This document shows, piece after piece, positions 9,301 to 17,586 of a stretch of 34,966 nt of DNA. Below the pieces are notes generated by a model. That model worked only from the letters and a program-made list of their open reading frames with translations. It was not told the origin of the DNA and searched no databases. This DNA is from Beijerinckiaceae bacterium. GTDB taxonomy: Bacteria; Pseudomonadota; Alphaproteobacteria; Rhizobiales; Beijerinckiaceae. Numbering within the stretch: position 1 is the stretch's first letter; the number at the start of each line of letters is the position of its first letter. Both the position numbers and the translations under genes were made by a program. The stretch is taken from positions 1 through 34,966 of the forward strand of contig JAUXWZ010000053.1 in the NCBI GenBank assembly GCA_030684835.1, given 5' to 3'.

Positions 9301-11154
9301 CCCGACGATTACAATCGCGGCTGGTGTTATAATGTCGCCGTCCGTCACCATTGCCCCGACGCCAAGGTCGTAGCGCTTATGGATACGGATGTTTTGACAG
9401 GGCCGAACTTCCTGCGCGACATCATGGACTGCCATGGCCGGATCGACGTCGCCTCGCCTTATTTGAACATCTATTATACCGATGCGGCCGAGGCGCGGAA
9501 GGTGCAGGACACCATGAGCCTGTCCCATCTTGGCGACCGCACAAAAATTAAGAACCCGGTCACCGTGGCTGGTGGAATCGTAATCTGGAATCGCGCAGCC
9601 TACATGGCGATCAAGGGATTTGAACAATATGTCGGCTATTCCTGCGAAGATCGCGCAATGGATGTCGCTATATTTAACCAGATAGACAAGGCGAGAAGCC
9701 GGATAGCGCCACAAACATACGTGCACCTGTATCACGACATCGACAGGGCCGCCCGCTCGCGGTTTCGTGAAATTTATGCCCACCTGACTACGGAATATGG
9801 CTGCAGCCATGACAAGTCGCTAACGCCGTTCGAGTTCATTCACAAGAATTGCCAACATGTCGGCCGCGACAAGACTGTTGCGATGATGCTGGCAAGAACC
9901 CGTGACTTTGGTGATCCAGAACTGTATCGGCGCGGTGATGCGTTGGCGATCAACGGCGTCCGTCTAGCCACATCGCCAGAGGCGCGCATGGACGACGTAA
10001 TTTTCCCGCCCGATTTCAAAGGTCTGTCTGATTACGCCCAGCGCGAGGCTTACGCCAACACGCCCGCGCCTGACAGCGAAGAGCTAATGCAGTTTTACAA
10101 CCGATTTAAGGGGCAGCGCTGCTTCATTATCGGCAATGGACCATCGCTAAACAAACACGACCTGTCGCTCTTGGAAAATGAATACAGCTTCGGCGTCAAT
10201 TCGTTCTATTATAAGACTCGCGAAAGCGGCTTCCGACCGACCTTCTATGTGGTCGAGGACAGCTCCGTAATGAAGGAAAACATTGCGGAAATCCGCGCGT
10301 ACGAGGCTCCTTTCAAATTTTTCCCGACAATCTACCGCAACCTGCACGCCAAAACGCCTAACACGTTCTTTTTTCATATGAACCGCGGATTTTATGAAAA
10401 GACCTCGCCAAATTATGCTGTGCCGAGGTTTTCAACAGACGCAAGCAAAGTGCTTTATTGTGGCCAGTCCGTAACCTATATAAACCTGCAGTTGGCGTTC
10501 TTTATGGGATTTACCGAGGTCTATCTGATCGGGATGGATTTCGACTATGTTATACCTGAGAGTCATAAGCGCAATGGTGATGTTTTGTTGTCTGACACCG
10601 ACGACACAAACCATTTTCACAAAGACTATTTCGGCAAAGGCAAGACCTGGAAAGATCCAAAACTTGATCGTGTCGCAATGAATTATCGGCAAGCAAAGAT
10701 CTCATATGAGGCTGTCGGCCGCCGTATTTACAACGCGACTGTAGGCGGACACCTGGAGATATTTCCTCGCGTTGATTACGAAATTCTTCTTCGTGATCCG
10801 AAGACCGGCAATAACGGGACTTCGGTTGTCGTACCGACGATCCTGACTGAAGGTGAAAAAGATTCCTGGGCGGGCGGGAACTCAGTATCGGTCGCGCCCA
10901 TCAAGCTCACTGCGAAAGCAGACGCCCTGAAGGATCCGCTTCATAGAGCTAATCTGGTTGCAGTCTCAGCTGAACACTTGGTGTTAAAGGTAACTGCGGC
11001 ACTGCTAACCCACAGGGATCAAAGTTTGAAACAGCTCGCCCCCGGAGGCCAGCTTCACGCCGATCTGCAGACGGCGATCACGTCGCTTACTCCAGAACAT
11101 GAATTGGTCCGCCATTATCGGCGGGCAATAGCGCATGTGACGGGTTCGGCGTGA
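6382..11154 (+). CDS. Four-domain glycan enzyme: GT-A, SGNH esterase, GT-A, DUF115
   Basis: The protein has 1590 residues and the ATG overlaps the preceding stop by 4 bases. Residues about 1-300 are a GT2-like GT-A domain with CDTDI (Asp94, Asp96) and a GGVTAFHIG...FEDSE acceptor or base region near 245-275. Residues about 430-570 have no recognised fold. Residues about 611-870 are an SGNH hydrolase-type domain: ADS with Ser620, FTGIVDW where block III lies, and DNLHLT with Asp839 and His842 as the DxxH of block V. That is typical of carbohydrate O-acetyl esterases or acyltransferase partners. Residues about 908-1120 are a second GT-A domain with MDTD (Asp1001, Asp1003) and a CEDRAMD motif. 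Residues about 1244-1470 are a DUF115 domain with GNGPS at 1251-1255 and HFHKDYFG at 1411-1418, strongly similar to the upstream stand-alone protein. No signal peptide is seen, so it is probably cytoplasmic. It could add, trim and cap sugars on one glycan. The domain calls are firm; the substrates are unknown. Confidence 0.9.
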   Translation: MNRKMKTAIYVLYQRHEFDQFRAFFAQVLPELCENIEIHILINDKDCLRLRGVTGGHKQTHVHCEGRNLGVAGGRNYLVSKASAAGSEFLVSCDTDIIFSKDYFTRLRDAYMRLHASDPNLGYVQPILMNGPRVTECIAQLQVESWDTLADTIGKDDSWRADFWHPIKAHLGEEKAIAAIFHTGVSNIWRAHFDEPMNSKSYIPWSSPAFVERFRTTYATLRSDPKQLAQIIIAGKPVRIMSTAGGVTAFHIGVLHRTGGYNDLFNPFAFEDSELGFRSTQGGLNNYLLPDLFAIHDIFLGDNNRTPMYQARIGVLRGAEIAGSRLDQDESSYALTQSLLKGPLHMVERFLNASAKDAVEPETIARQLPSFLTSYYWELFRGLLDAARMHSAATLPNPAPIVRLLMGFVRETPTRIEEFAIPLGGADLRSDFAEAKVGKSSDGKPIYALALVNCRIHEDADGKPLTSRFFDLFARIEEVTAARYRLTLDVQSNEITHSVKSELIYQPDNAAKDGILALKSFDLFSKKYDYGEFSTEDIYPAPSLSESTGWLPMILQELTNARRATSRLGQAQMVLNALEQYLTLKAPKGSIAPPKTTQHTAMASKTEAHCKKKILIFADSRGQHKPAGCTHDIFAERLAKDARLQVDVFLCPMKWTTTLDFLEQFPPDRLAQYDHVILFTGIVDWSPRPAPSARADLYDNQSPANSENLGLNTRDYSKKIINNKKSIFDRVFGAQAMATHFAQPFDTVYEGQQTINMYGLAMAREHLIPLLCAIPNLIFVTANRFVPEWEGDFKRGRPANIRITEQYSDLFATALKAANVALVDLRDWTPDTVKTHTCDNLHLTKRGSDYIYERLMDLMKLDSPTKTTGVEFQIPDYNFAGFGAIERVRGSKRAAVMQSIKCEDPFLASLIIGIRHNPEKPERLNNLRFLLRWIDHHYGDLFDVLLIEQDSEPRLNLKDLGALPYVRHAFIYNPDDYNRGWCYNVAVRHHCPDAKVVALMDTDVLTGPNFLRDIMDCHGRIDVASPYLNIYYTDAAEARKVQDTMSLSHLGDRTKIKNPVTVAGGIVIWNRAAYMAIKGFEQYVGYSCEDRAMDVAIFNQIDKARSRIAPQTYVHLYHDIDRAARSRFREIYAHLTTEYGCSHDKSLTPFEFIHKNCQHVGRDKTVAMMLARTRDFGDPELYRRGDALAINGVRLATSPEARMDDVIFPPDFKGLSDYAQREAYANTPAPDSEELMQFYNRFKGQRCFIIGNGPSLNKHDLSLLENEYSFGVNSFYYKTRESGFRPTFYVVEDSSVMKENIAEIRAYEAPFKFFPTIYRNLHAKTPNTFFFHMNRGFYEKTSPNYAVPRFSTDASKVLYCGQSVTYINLQLAFFMGFTEVYLIGMDFDYVIPESHKRNGDVLLSDTDDTNHFHKDYFGKGKTWKDPKLDRVAMNYRQAKISYEAVGRRIYNATVGGHLEIFPRVDYEILLRDPKTGNNGTSVVVPTILTEGEKDSWAGGNSVSVAPIKLTAKADALKDPLHRANLVAVSAEHLVLKVTAALLTHRDQSLKQLAPGGQLHADLQTAITSLTPEHELVRHYRRAIAHVTGSA

Positions 11155-12230
11155 CGCCCCGCCGCGCCCTCATCACCGGCATCACCGGGCAGGACGGCTC
11201 CTATCTGGCGGAACTTCTGCTGGAGAAGGGCTACGAAGTGCATGGCGTGAAGCGTCGCGCCTCGTCCTTTAACACCCAGCGGATCGATCACCTCTATCAG
11301 GACCCGCATCTGGGCGACGGACGTTTTCGGCTGCATTACGGCGACTTGACCGATGCGCTCAGCCTGACGCGGCTCATGGCCGAGATCGCGCCAGACGAAA
11401 TTTATAATCTGGGCGCGCAAAGCCATGTGGGCGTCAGCTTCGAGACCCCGGAATACACCGCGGAGGTGGACGCGCTGGGCGCGCTGCGGCTGCTTGAAGC
11501 GATCCGCTTTCTCGGTTTCGAGGGAAAGACCCGATTTTATCAGGCTTCCACGTCCGAAATGTTCGGCCTCGCGACGGAAAGCCCGCAACGCGAGACCACG
11601 CCTTTCCATCCGCGCTCGCCCTATGGGGTGGCGAAACTTTACGCCCATTGGATCACGATCAACTACCGCGAAGCCTATGGGTTACACGCCAGCGCGGGCA
11701 TCCTGTTCAACCATGAGAGCCCGCGCCGGGGCGAGACATTCGTGACGCGCAAGATCAGCCGGGGGCTCGTGCGGGTGGCGCTGGGGCTTGATCCGTGTGT
11801 GTATCTGGGCAATCTCGACGCGCGGCGCGACTGGGGCCATGCCAAGGACTTCGTGCTTGCGATGTGGCTGATGCTGCAACAAGACGCGCCGGAGGACTTC
11901 GTGATCGCCACGGGCCGGCAGCATTCGGTGCGCGACTTCCTCCTCTGGACAGCTGCGGAATTGGGCATAACACTAGCATTCTCTGGTTGCGGCGAAGGTG
12001 AAATCGGCACTGTGGACTCCATCGAGGGACATCGCGCGCTGGCGCTGAAACCGGGCGACGTTATCGTGCGCATCGATCCGCGCTATTTTAGACCCGCCGA
12101 GGTGGACGCGTTGCTGGGCGATCCAACCAAGGCGAAGGAAAAGCTTGGCTGGGAGCCCGTGATCAGCGCACGCGAGATGTGCGCGGAGATGGTGGCTGCG
12201 GATTGGGCTGCTGTGTCGATAGAGACCTAG
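11151..12230 (+). CDS. gmd: GDP-mannose 4,6-dehydratase
   Basis: The product converts GDP-D-mannose to GDP-4-keto-6-deoxy-D-mannose, the first step to GDP-L-fucose and related 6-deoxy sugars, in the cytoplasm. The 359-residue protein has the extended-SDR NADP-binding loop GITGQDG at residues 10-16, the family signature [12 protein letters not shown], the catalytic set Thr134/Ser135/Glu136 in QASTSEMFG, and Tyr158-x3-Lys162 in SPYGVAK. These match the E. coli Gmd residues with a small offset. Also typical is the [10 protein letters not shown] stretch. Length is normal for the family. The GTG start overlaps the previous stop (GTGA), so it belongs to the same transcription unit as the four-domain enzyme. 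A hairpin overlaps its stop codon. Confidence 0.97.
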   Translation: MTPRRALITGITGQDGSYLAELLLEKGYEVHGVKRRASSFNTQRIDHLYQDPHLGDGRFRLHYGDLTDALSLTRLMAEIAPDEIYNLGAQSHVGVSFETPEYTAEVDALGALRLLEAIRFLGFEGKTRFYQASTSEMFGLATESPQRETTPFHPRSPYGVAKLYAHWITINYREAYGLHASAGILFNHESPRRGETFVTRKISRGLVRVALGLDPCVYLGNLDARRDWGHAKDFVLAMWLMLQQDAPEDFVIATGRQHSVRDFLLWTAAELGITLAFSGCGEGEIGTVDSIEGHRALALKPGDVIVRIDPRYFRPAEVDALLGDPTKAKEKLGWEPVISAREMCAEMVAADWAAVSIET

Positions 12231-12238
12231 AAGGTCTC
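12222..12238 (+). promoter_or_regulatory. Hairpin spanning the gmd stop codon
   Basis: GAGACCT (12222-12228), the 3-nt loop AGA, and AGGTCTC (12232-12238) form a perfect 7-bp inverted repeat. The gmd stop TAG is at 12228-12230. No T run follows, so it is not a classic intrinsic terminator. It could protect the mRNA 3' end or attenuate read-through into the FkbM and fcl genes. Confidence 0.4.
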
Positions 12239-12390
12239 CCCTAGGCTGGAAGTTTGAAATGATCTATTTTCGACTGACGATTCCAGCATCAACTCGGCGC
12301 CCGGACAAGCACTTAGTTCTCTCAGAATGCACCGACTGATCTAGCAGAAAGACGAACCTGTTATTCGCCAATAGAGCTGGAGAGATTGAG

Positions 12391-13245
12391 TTGAATTTCC
12401 TTATCGATGAGGTTGAAATCGACGCCAGCCGTATCGGCGAAATAACAGTCAACTATCGGAAGAACGACGGTGGGGGATCCCATTATCATGGGAAGACTCA
12501 TTTTGAGGAGTACCGCAGCGCCTTCTATCCGCTGCTTAAGTCTGCGATCAATCCGCAGGTCTGCATCGATATCGGGGCGAATTATGGTTACACGGGCATG
12601 CTAATGCAGCGCGCCTTTCCAGATTCTCGGCTGATCCTTGTTGAACCGATCCCTTGGCTTGAGAACTTTGTCCGGCACAATTTTGAAAACAACAACTTCA
12701 AGTTCGACCAATTTCACTCTGCCATCTGCTCGATTACATCTCCGGACGGAAAATCGGTCTTTGGCGTTCGCGAAAAGGGGTCGCAGGACAGTCGGGTCAT
12801 TCCACAGCCCGGCATGCGCCAGATCGAAGCTGACGTTGTTACCCTTGATGAAATGGCCGCCGATATTGGCAACGACCAAGGGGTCTATATAAAGATCGAC
12901 ACGCAAGGCTGGGAAGAACGTGTCTTTAACGGGGGCGAAGCCTTTCTCGGACGGCATGACCGTTGGTTCATTAAAACAGAATTCGCCCCCGCATGGCTGG
13001 AAAGCCAGAAGACGAATCCCGCACATCTCCTACGCCAACTCATGGATCGATATGACGTACATGAAACTCCCGGCCGACTTCGCTGGAATTGCGAAAATCT
13101 AGCAGAGATGGTGGGCCAGCCACTTCTTCCCGGCTCTGAGATGGATTTCATTCATCATGTGCGTAATCTTGGCGCCAGGGATACGGGCTGGGTTGACTTG
13201 TATGTGATGCCGCCGGCTCACAGACGCGCTTACAGCCTTCGATGA
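12391..13245 (+). CDS. FkbM family SAM-dependent methyltransferase
   Basis: The protein has 284 residues. The fold is FkbM-like: CIDIGANYG at residues 58-66 is the SAM-binding loop, VEP with Glu85 binds the ribose, a VTLDEM strand is typical of the family, and [11 protein letters not shown] is the conserved D-x-QG motif. FkbM enzymes O-methylate sugars or polyketides; a sugar hydroxyl of the fucose-containing glycan is a reasonable guess. The start is TTG at 12391, supported by GGAGAG at 12379-12384 with a 6-base spacer. The gene begins 160 bases after gmd and overlaps fcl by 4 bases (ATGA), so it sits inside an otherwise standard gmd-fcl pair. Base composition is somewhat AT-richer than either flank, which suggests a later insertion. 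Confidence 0.92.
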   Translation: MNFLIDEVEIDASRIGEITVNYRKNDGGGSHYHGKTHFEEYRSAFYPLLKSAINPQVCIDIGANYGYTGMLMQRAFPDSRLILVEPIPWLENFVRHNFENNNFKFDQFHSAICSITSPDGKSVFGVREKGSQDSRVIPQPGMRQIEADVVTLDEMAADIGNDQGVYIKIDTQGWEERVFNGGEAFLGRHDRWFIKTEFAPAWLESQKTNPAHLLRQLMDRYDVHETPGRLRWNCENLAEMVGQPLLPGSEMDFIHHVRNLGARDTGWVDLYVMPPAHRRAYSLR

Positions 13246-14216
13246 GCGCCAACCGTCTCTTCCTCGCAGGGCATCGCGGCATGGTCGGCGGCGCCATTCT
13301 ACGCCGACTTCAGGCCCGCAAGGACGCTGGCGAGGAGCTGACGCTGATCACGCGCACCCGCGCTGAATTGGACCTGACGGACCAAAAGGCGGTGCGCGAT
13401 TTCATGCAAGCCGAGCGGCCTGATATCGTCATCCTCGCCGCCGCGAAGGTGGGGGGCATCCACGCCAACAACACCTATCCCGCCGAGTTCATCTACGAAA
13501 ACCTGATGATCGAGTGCAACGTGATCCATCAGGCCTTCGCCGCTGGCGTCACGCGACTGTTGCAACTCGGCTCGTCTTGCATCTATCCGAAGGAAGCGCC
13601 GCAGCCCATGCGCGAGGACGCCCTGCTGACCGGAATGCTCGAGCCCACGAACGAGCCCTACGCCATCGCCAAGATCGCAGGCATCAAGCTGTGTGAAAGC
13701 TACAACCGGCAACATGGAGTCGACTATCGGTCGGTGATGCCCACCAACCTTTACGGTCCCGGCGATAATTTCCACCCAGAGAACTCCCATGTCCTGCCAG
13801 CATTGATCCGCCGCTTCCACGAAGCGGCGCAGTCAGGCGCGGACAAGGTGACAATCTGGGGCACGGGAACGCCACGGCGCGAATTCTTGCATGTCGACGA
13901 CATGGCCGCGGCGAGCCTCTTCGTGCTTGACCTGCCGAAGGACGCCTACGACGCCAATACGCAGCCGATGCTGAGCCACATCAACCTGGGGTCGGGGTCA
14001 GACATTTCCATCGCTGATCTGGCGGCGATGGTGGCCCGCATCACCGGCTTCACTGGGCAAATTGTCTGCGACACAAGTAAACCTGACGGCGCGATGCGCA
14101 AGCTGATGGATTCAGGGCGTCTCACGTCGATGGGCTGGCGCCCGCTGGTATCGCTCGAGGATGGAATTGCGGAAACGTATCGCTGGTGGCTCTCGGCGAC
14201 CCAGGCGCGACCTTGA
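13242..14216 (+). CDS. fcl: GDP-L-fucose synthase (epimerase/reductase)
   Basis: The product converts GDP-4-keto-6-deoxy-D-mannose to GDP-L-fucose by 3,5-epimerisation and NADPH-dependent 4-reduction, completing the pathway begun by gmd. The 324-residue protein has the characteristic AGHRGMVG nucleotide-binding motif at residues 9-16, AAAKVGGI, and LGSSCIYP with Ser111 and Cys113. It also has Tyr140-x3-Lys144 in PYAIAK and His183 in NSHVLP. These line up with E. coli Ser107, Cys109, Tyr136, Lys140 and His179 at a constant offset of 4, so all catalytic residues are present. It overlaps the FkbM gene by 4 bases. It is the last plus-strand gene before the convergent junction. Confidence 0.97.
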   Translation: MSANRLFLAGHRGMVGGAILRRLQARKDAGEELTLITRTRAELDLTDQKAVRDFMQAERPDIVILAAAKVGGIHANNTYPAEFIYENLMIECNVIHQAFAAGVTRLLQLGSSCIYPKEAPQPMREDALLTGMLEPTNEPYAIAKIAGIKLCESYNRQHGVDYRSVMPTNLYGPGDNFHPENSHVLPALIRRFHEAAQSGADKVTIWGTGTPRREFLHVDDMAAASLFVLDLPKDAYDANTQPMLSHINLGSGSDISIADLAAMVARITGFTGQIVCDTSKPDGAMRKLMDSGRLTSMGWRPLVSLEDGIAETYRWWLSATQARP

Positions 14217-14273
14217 CGCCCGCGTGATTTGGTTCGGCGCCTCGACCCTCATTCCATCGAGGTCGTCCCCGAC

Positions 14274-15137
14274 TCACACGATGACGCGCGGAAGCTCTCC
14301 CCCCCTCACGCTAACGTCTTTCGCGAAGACGCGACCCGCGAGCGGATCGTGCGCGAGGTCGACGCCGATTGAAGCGCTCGTGATGTAAAGCGTCTGCCTC
14401 TCTTTTCCACCGAAGGCGGGTTTGGTCGGGCGCGCTGTCGGCATGCTGATCGTGTCGACGGCGTCGCCACGTGGATCGAAGCGGGTGACGCGGAAGCCGT
14501 CCCAATGGGCAACCCAGAGGTGATTGTCTTCGTCCACAGCCATCCCGTCGGGATACCCCCATTCGGTCGGAAAACGAACGAAAGGCTCTAACGGGCCCAA
14601 TTCTACGCCATTGACCTTAGCGCGGTAGATGACCCGGTCCCCAGACGAGGCGACATATAAAGTATCGCCGCCGGGCGTGAACGCCGGGCCATTCGTGACA
14701 ACGAAGCCCGCCTCGTGGCGGGAAAGCCCCCGGTCGGCTCGCCAAGACCACAGGTGGCCGAGCGGCTCGCGTTCCTCATCATCCATCGTGCCAAACCAGA
14801 CTGCGCCGTCCGGCGCGATCGTTCCGTCGTTGATGCGAATGGGTCCGCTGTCTTCAACCCTGGCCAGGATCTCGCGGGCGCCGTCGGTCTGGATCCGGCA
14901 AAGCGTACGCCCAACGCCAGCGACAAAAGCGCCGCCAATTGTCGGGATCGCAAACCCGCAATCGTCAACTGTTGAGATCATCTGGACCTCACAGCCCGGC
15001 GCCCAGATCAAAATTCGTCGCGCCTTTATGTCGACGAAGATCAGCCGGGAGCCCAGTTCATCCCAAAAGGCCCCCTCGCCCAGTAGCAAGGGGACGTCGA
15101 GTGGTATATCGAGCGACTTTGCGAGCCCTAGGTCCAT
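14274..15137 (-). CDS. SMP-30/gluconolactonase-family lactonase
   Basis: This 287-residue six-bladed beta-propeller hydrolase of the SMP-30/LRE family most likely opens an aldonolactone to the aldonic acid. The metal site is intact: Glu21 in LGEGAFW, Asn149 in VTNGPAF and Asp197 in YPDGMAV. Arg101 and Asn103 are in GPIRINDGT. These correspond to Glu18, Asn154, Asp204, Arg101 and Asn103 of human SMP-30/regucalcin. I chose the ATG at 15137 because it starts directly before the propeller. A longer frame to 15245 would add 36 Arg-rich residues that lie inside the upstream SDR gene. It overlaps the SDR gene by 10 bases, which implies translational coupling. It is the last gene of the minus-strand operon. 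The substrate is unknown; a sugar lactone made by the neighbouring SDR is inferred. Confidence 0.9.
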   Translation of the reverse strand: MDLGLAKSLDIPLDVPLLLGEGAFWDELGSRLIFVDIKARRILIWAPGCEVQMISTVDDCGFAIPTIGGAFVAGVGRTLCRIQTDGAREILARVEDSGPIRINDGTIAPDGAVWFGTMDDEEREPLGHLWSWRADRGLSRHEAGFVVTNGPAFTPGGDTLYVASSGDRVIYRAKVNGVELGPLEPFVRFPTEWGYPDGMAVDEDNHLWVAHWDGFRVTRFDPRGDAVDTISMPTARPTKPAFGGKERQTLYITSASIGVDLAHDPLAGRVFAKDVSVRGGELPRVIV

Positions 15138-15898
15138 CCGCCGTCCACGACGAAGCTCTGATTGGTGCAGGCGCTTGCGGCGTCTGAGCACAGAAACAGG
15201 ACCACAGACGCGAGCTCCTGCGGTGCGAGACGTCTCTTCAGGCACTGGTTGCGCAGCATGTCCGCCTCGCCTTCCGGCGTCAGGTGATGGCTAACCTGCT
15301 TCTGCGTCATGATCCAGCCCGGCAGCACTGTGTTGACCCTGATTTCATCGGGTCCGAATTCGCGAGCAAGCCCCCGCGTCAGTCCGATGATGGCGGCTTT
15401 TGCCGTCGTATAGGCGGGCATCTCAGACATGCCGCGCAGGTAGGAAATAGAGCTCAGATTAACAATGGCGCCGCCGCCATTGGCGCGCATGTCCGGCACC
15501 ACGGCCTGCGCGCAAAAAACGTAATGTGTGAGATTGACCGCCAATCGCCGGTCCCAGTCTTCAGGCGTCAAATCGAGAAAACTGTGACGAGAATCGTCCG
15601 CCGCGTTGTTGATCAGGATCGTGACCGGCCCGAGCTTCGCCCGAATATCCTGCACTGCGGCGCGTAACGCCGCTACGTCCGTCAGATCCGCGTTCGCGAA
15701 CGCCACATCGGCGCCCGCGCCAGAAAGCTCCGCGGCAAGTTCGCGTCCGAGGTCCGCCACACGATCAATGAACCCGACGCGCGCCCCCTGCTCAACCAGC
15801 CCGCGCACCAGCGCCTCGCCGATGCCAGAGGCTCCGCCGGTGACAAGCGCAGTGCGCCCCTTCAGGCCGGGATAGACGGCGTCAGACATGACAAGCAT
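15128..15898 (-). CDS. Short-chain dehydrogenase/reductase (probable sugar or polyol dehydrogenase)
   Basis: This 256-residue classical SDR has TGGASGIG at residues 20-27 (NAD(P) binding), NNAA at 97-100, Ser150 in LSSISYL, and Tyr163-x3-Lys167 in AYTTAKAA. The C-terminus is the typical VDGGWT. All catalytic residues are present. The start chosen is the ATG at 15898, which shares one base with the stop of the upstream dehydrogenase gene (TGATG); the ATG at 15889 is an alternative. A longer frame to 15952 lies inside the upstream gene. Placement between a 2-hydroxyacid dehydrogenase and an SMP-30 lactonase suggests it oxidises an aldose at C1 to the lactone, as aldose dehydrogenases of this family do in L-fucose oxidation. 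That assignment is from context. Confidence 0.92.
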   Translation of the reverse strand: MLVMSDAVYPGLKGRTALVTGGASGIGEALVRGLVEQGARVGFIDRVADLGRELAAELSGAGADVAFANADLTDVAALRAAVQDIRAKLGPVTILINNAADDSRHSFLDLTPEDWDRRLAVNLTHYVFCAQAVVPDMRANGGGAIVNLSSISYLRGMSEMPAYTTAKAAIIGLTRGLAREFGPDEIRVNTVLPGWIMTQKQVSHHLTPEGEADMLRNQCLKRRLAPQELASVVLFLCSDAASACTNQSFVVDGGWT

Positions 15899-16872
15899 CA
15901 GACATCGACGAGTGGCCGGATGCGCGCAGGACGGCCCTTTAGTATGTCGCACGCCAGCCCGACGGTGAGCGCATTCACCCTGTGGACAGCCTCAGCCGTG
16001 TTAGACGAATTGTGCGTCCCAAAGACCACATTCGAAAACGTCCGCAGTGGGCTTCCTGCCGGAAGCGGCTCCTCCTCATATACATCGAGAGCGGCGCCGG
16101 CCAACTTACCCGACCGCAACGCATCAATGAGCGCGGGCTCATCAATCACAGGGCCGCGAGCAACGTTGACGACACGCGCACCGGGCTTGGCCCTCGCAAA
16201 GGCCGCCGCGTTAAGCAGGTGACGGCTTTCAGGCGTCAGGGCACAGGCAAGGATGATGAAATCGGCTCGGCCCAAAACCTCATCGAGACTGGCCTGCGAC
16301 GCCCCGCAACTGGCGAGGACCGCGGAGGGGATCGCTACGGGATCATAGCCAACAACATCCATTCCGAAGGCGCGGCAGCGCACGGCGACTGCGCGTCCAA
16401 TAGCTCCCAGACCAACAACCCCTGCGGTTTTTCCCGCAAGCGTCATTCCCTCGATCTTGGTCCATCGTCCGGCCACAACTTCGGCGTGCATCTCGTGCAG
16501 CCGTCGGGCCAACATTAGGACATAGCCCAGCGCCGCGTCGGCGACTTCATCAGCGAAAGCGCCAGGCGTATTATAAACTGGCATACCAAGCTCGCGTGCG
16601 GCGACTAGATCGATAGCGTCGACGCCAATCCCCCATTTGATCACCGCCTTTAAGCTGTCCGTCTTGGCGCGCCCTAGAGTCTTTCTATCAATGAAATCAT
16701 CGCCCGCAATGACGATGTCATGACCGGGCAACAGGTCGCCCATCTGTTCTGCGGAAAATTGCTGCCCAATGATTTCGGGATAAGTGGCCTCAAGGCCCTC
16801 GGCGGCGAAAGCGCCCGCAAAGGTGGCGCGATGGCGGATCAGATGGTGGCAGGTGACGAGAACACGGGCCAT
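15898..16872 (-). CDS. D-isomer-specific 2-hydroxyacid dehydrogenase
   Basis: The enzyme interconverts a 2-hydroxyacid and a 2-ketoacid with NAD(P). The 324-residue protein has the family layout: a split N-terminal domain, GLGAIG at residues 154-159 for dinucleotide binding, and the catalytic triad Arg239 (VNVARGP), Glu268 (DVYEEEP) and His287 (GTHNSSN). The His is followed by Asn-Ser-Ser-Asn rather than the more usual Ile-Gly-Gly; similar replacements occur in phosphoglycerate dehydrogenase-like proteins of sugar loci. It starts one base after the cytidylyltransferase stop and its stop overlaps the SDR start, so the three genes are coupled. In this setting a sugar acid (aldonate to 2-keto-aldonate) is a more attractive substrate than 3-phosphoglycerate, but that is inference. 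Confidence 0.92.
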   Translation of the reverse strand: MARVLVTCHHLIRHRATFAGAFAAEGLEATYPEIIGQQFSAEQMGDLLPGHDIVIAGDDFIDRKTLGRAKTDSLKAVIKWGIGVDAIDLVAARELGMPVYNTPGAFADEVADAALGYVLMLARRLHEMHAEVVAGRWTKIEGMTLAGKTAGVVGLGAIGRAVAVRCRAFGMDVVGYDPVAIPSAVLASCGASQASLDEVLGRADFIILACALTPESRHLLNAAAFARAKPGARVVNVARGPVIDEPALIDALRSGKLAGAALDVYEEEPLPAGSPLRTFSNVVFGTHNSSNTAEAVHRVNALTVGLACDILKGRPARIRPLVDV

Positions 16873-16873
16873 A

Positions 16874-17554
16874 TCAGAGCGTAGCTCCGCGCGTCTTGTG
16901 AAACACCGCTTCGGCGACGGCGAAATTTATCTCCTCATCAATGTCGATCGCCTCGAACGGAGACATCTCGTACATGAATGGCCGCGCGCCTAACCGATTG
17001 CGACTCTGCTTCAAAGTCTCCCCATTAAAAATATAGAGGCACGAATTTTCTTCATAGAGGGGAATAAGATCTTGCGTGCGCAAAAGGATGTTGGGGTTGT
17101 GGTTTACCGGCCGCGTGAGCGGATCCCACAGCCTCGTGCGATAGGGCGTTACGGAGAAGAGACTGTCATAGGCGGGATAATTGTCAAAGAAAGTATCGAT
17201 CGCCCCATTAATGGTTTCGCTCTTGATGAGCGGATTTGTCGAATGGGTTTGAAGGTAAAACTCCGAAGGAGCCAGTGACATGTCGTGCAGAAGCACCTCG
17301 TTCATCGGCGTCGTGCCCGGACGCAGGTGCTCGGGCCGGTCGAGGATCATCACGTTCTTGTAAGTGTTCGCGCATTGCTCCTTGATAATTTCCGAATCCG
17401 TGTCGATGACGACAAGATCAATCTTGGGGCATTGAACCAGAGCATCGAGCACGTGTTGATAGAGCGGACGACCATCGCCGAAGACGCGGTAGTTCTTCCC
17501 GGGAACGCGTTCCGAATTGTGCCGCATAGGCATCAAAGCAACGAGACGATACAT
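16874..17554 (-). CDS. NeuA-like acylneuraminate (CMP-sugar) cytidylyltransferase
   Basis: This 226-residue nucleotidyltransferase is of the CMP-N-acetylneuraminate synthetase/KdsB superfamily. It couples a 2-keto sugar acid to CMP from CTP. The N-terminal signature is present: Arg11, Ser14, Arg16, Lys20 and Asn21 in PMRHNSERVPGKN. Also present are a DTDS-type acidic motif near residue 52 and a C-terminal DIDEEINFAVAEA motif (IDID as in NeuA, where Asp residues bind the metal). Length matches the single-domain enzymes. The start ATG has GAAGGA about 7 bases upstream. No NeuB, KdsA or other PEP-condensing synthase is present in the window, so the sugar acid is unidentified. The downstream dehydrogenase, SDR and lactonase genes are tightly coupled to it and may supply the substrate. 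Confidence 0.92.
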   Translation of the reverse strand: MYRLVALMPMRHNSERVPGKNYRVFGDGRPLYQHVLDALVQCPKIDLVVIDTDSEIIKEQCANTYKNVMILDRPEHLRPGTTPMNEVLLHDMSLAPSEFYLQTHSTNPLIKSETINGAIDTFFDNYPAYDSLFSVTPYRTRLWDPLTRPVNHNPNILLRTQDLIPLYEENSCLYIFNGETLKQSRNRLGARPFMYEMSPFEAIDIDEEINFAVAEAVFHKTRGATL

Positions 17555-17586
17555 CTAAAATCCTTCAGGCTAAGCCGATATTTTCC

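Noticed and set aside
9076-9810. 244-residue minus-strand frame inside the 1590-residue gene
   Set aside because: The plus strand here encodes a clear GT-A domain with DTD and CED motifs; the opposite frame has none.
14240-14262. CCTCGA/TCGAGG inverted repeat between the convergent arms as a bidirectional terminator
   Set aside because: Stem of only 6 bp, 11-base loop and no T run on either side; too weak to annotate.
15138-15245. N-terminal extension of the SMP-30 protein up to 15245
   Set aside because: The added 36 residues are Arg-rich, precede the propeller and lie fully inside the SDR coding sequence.
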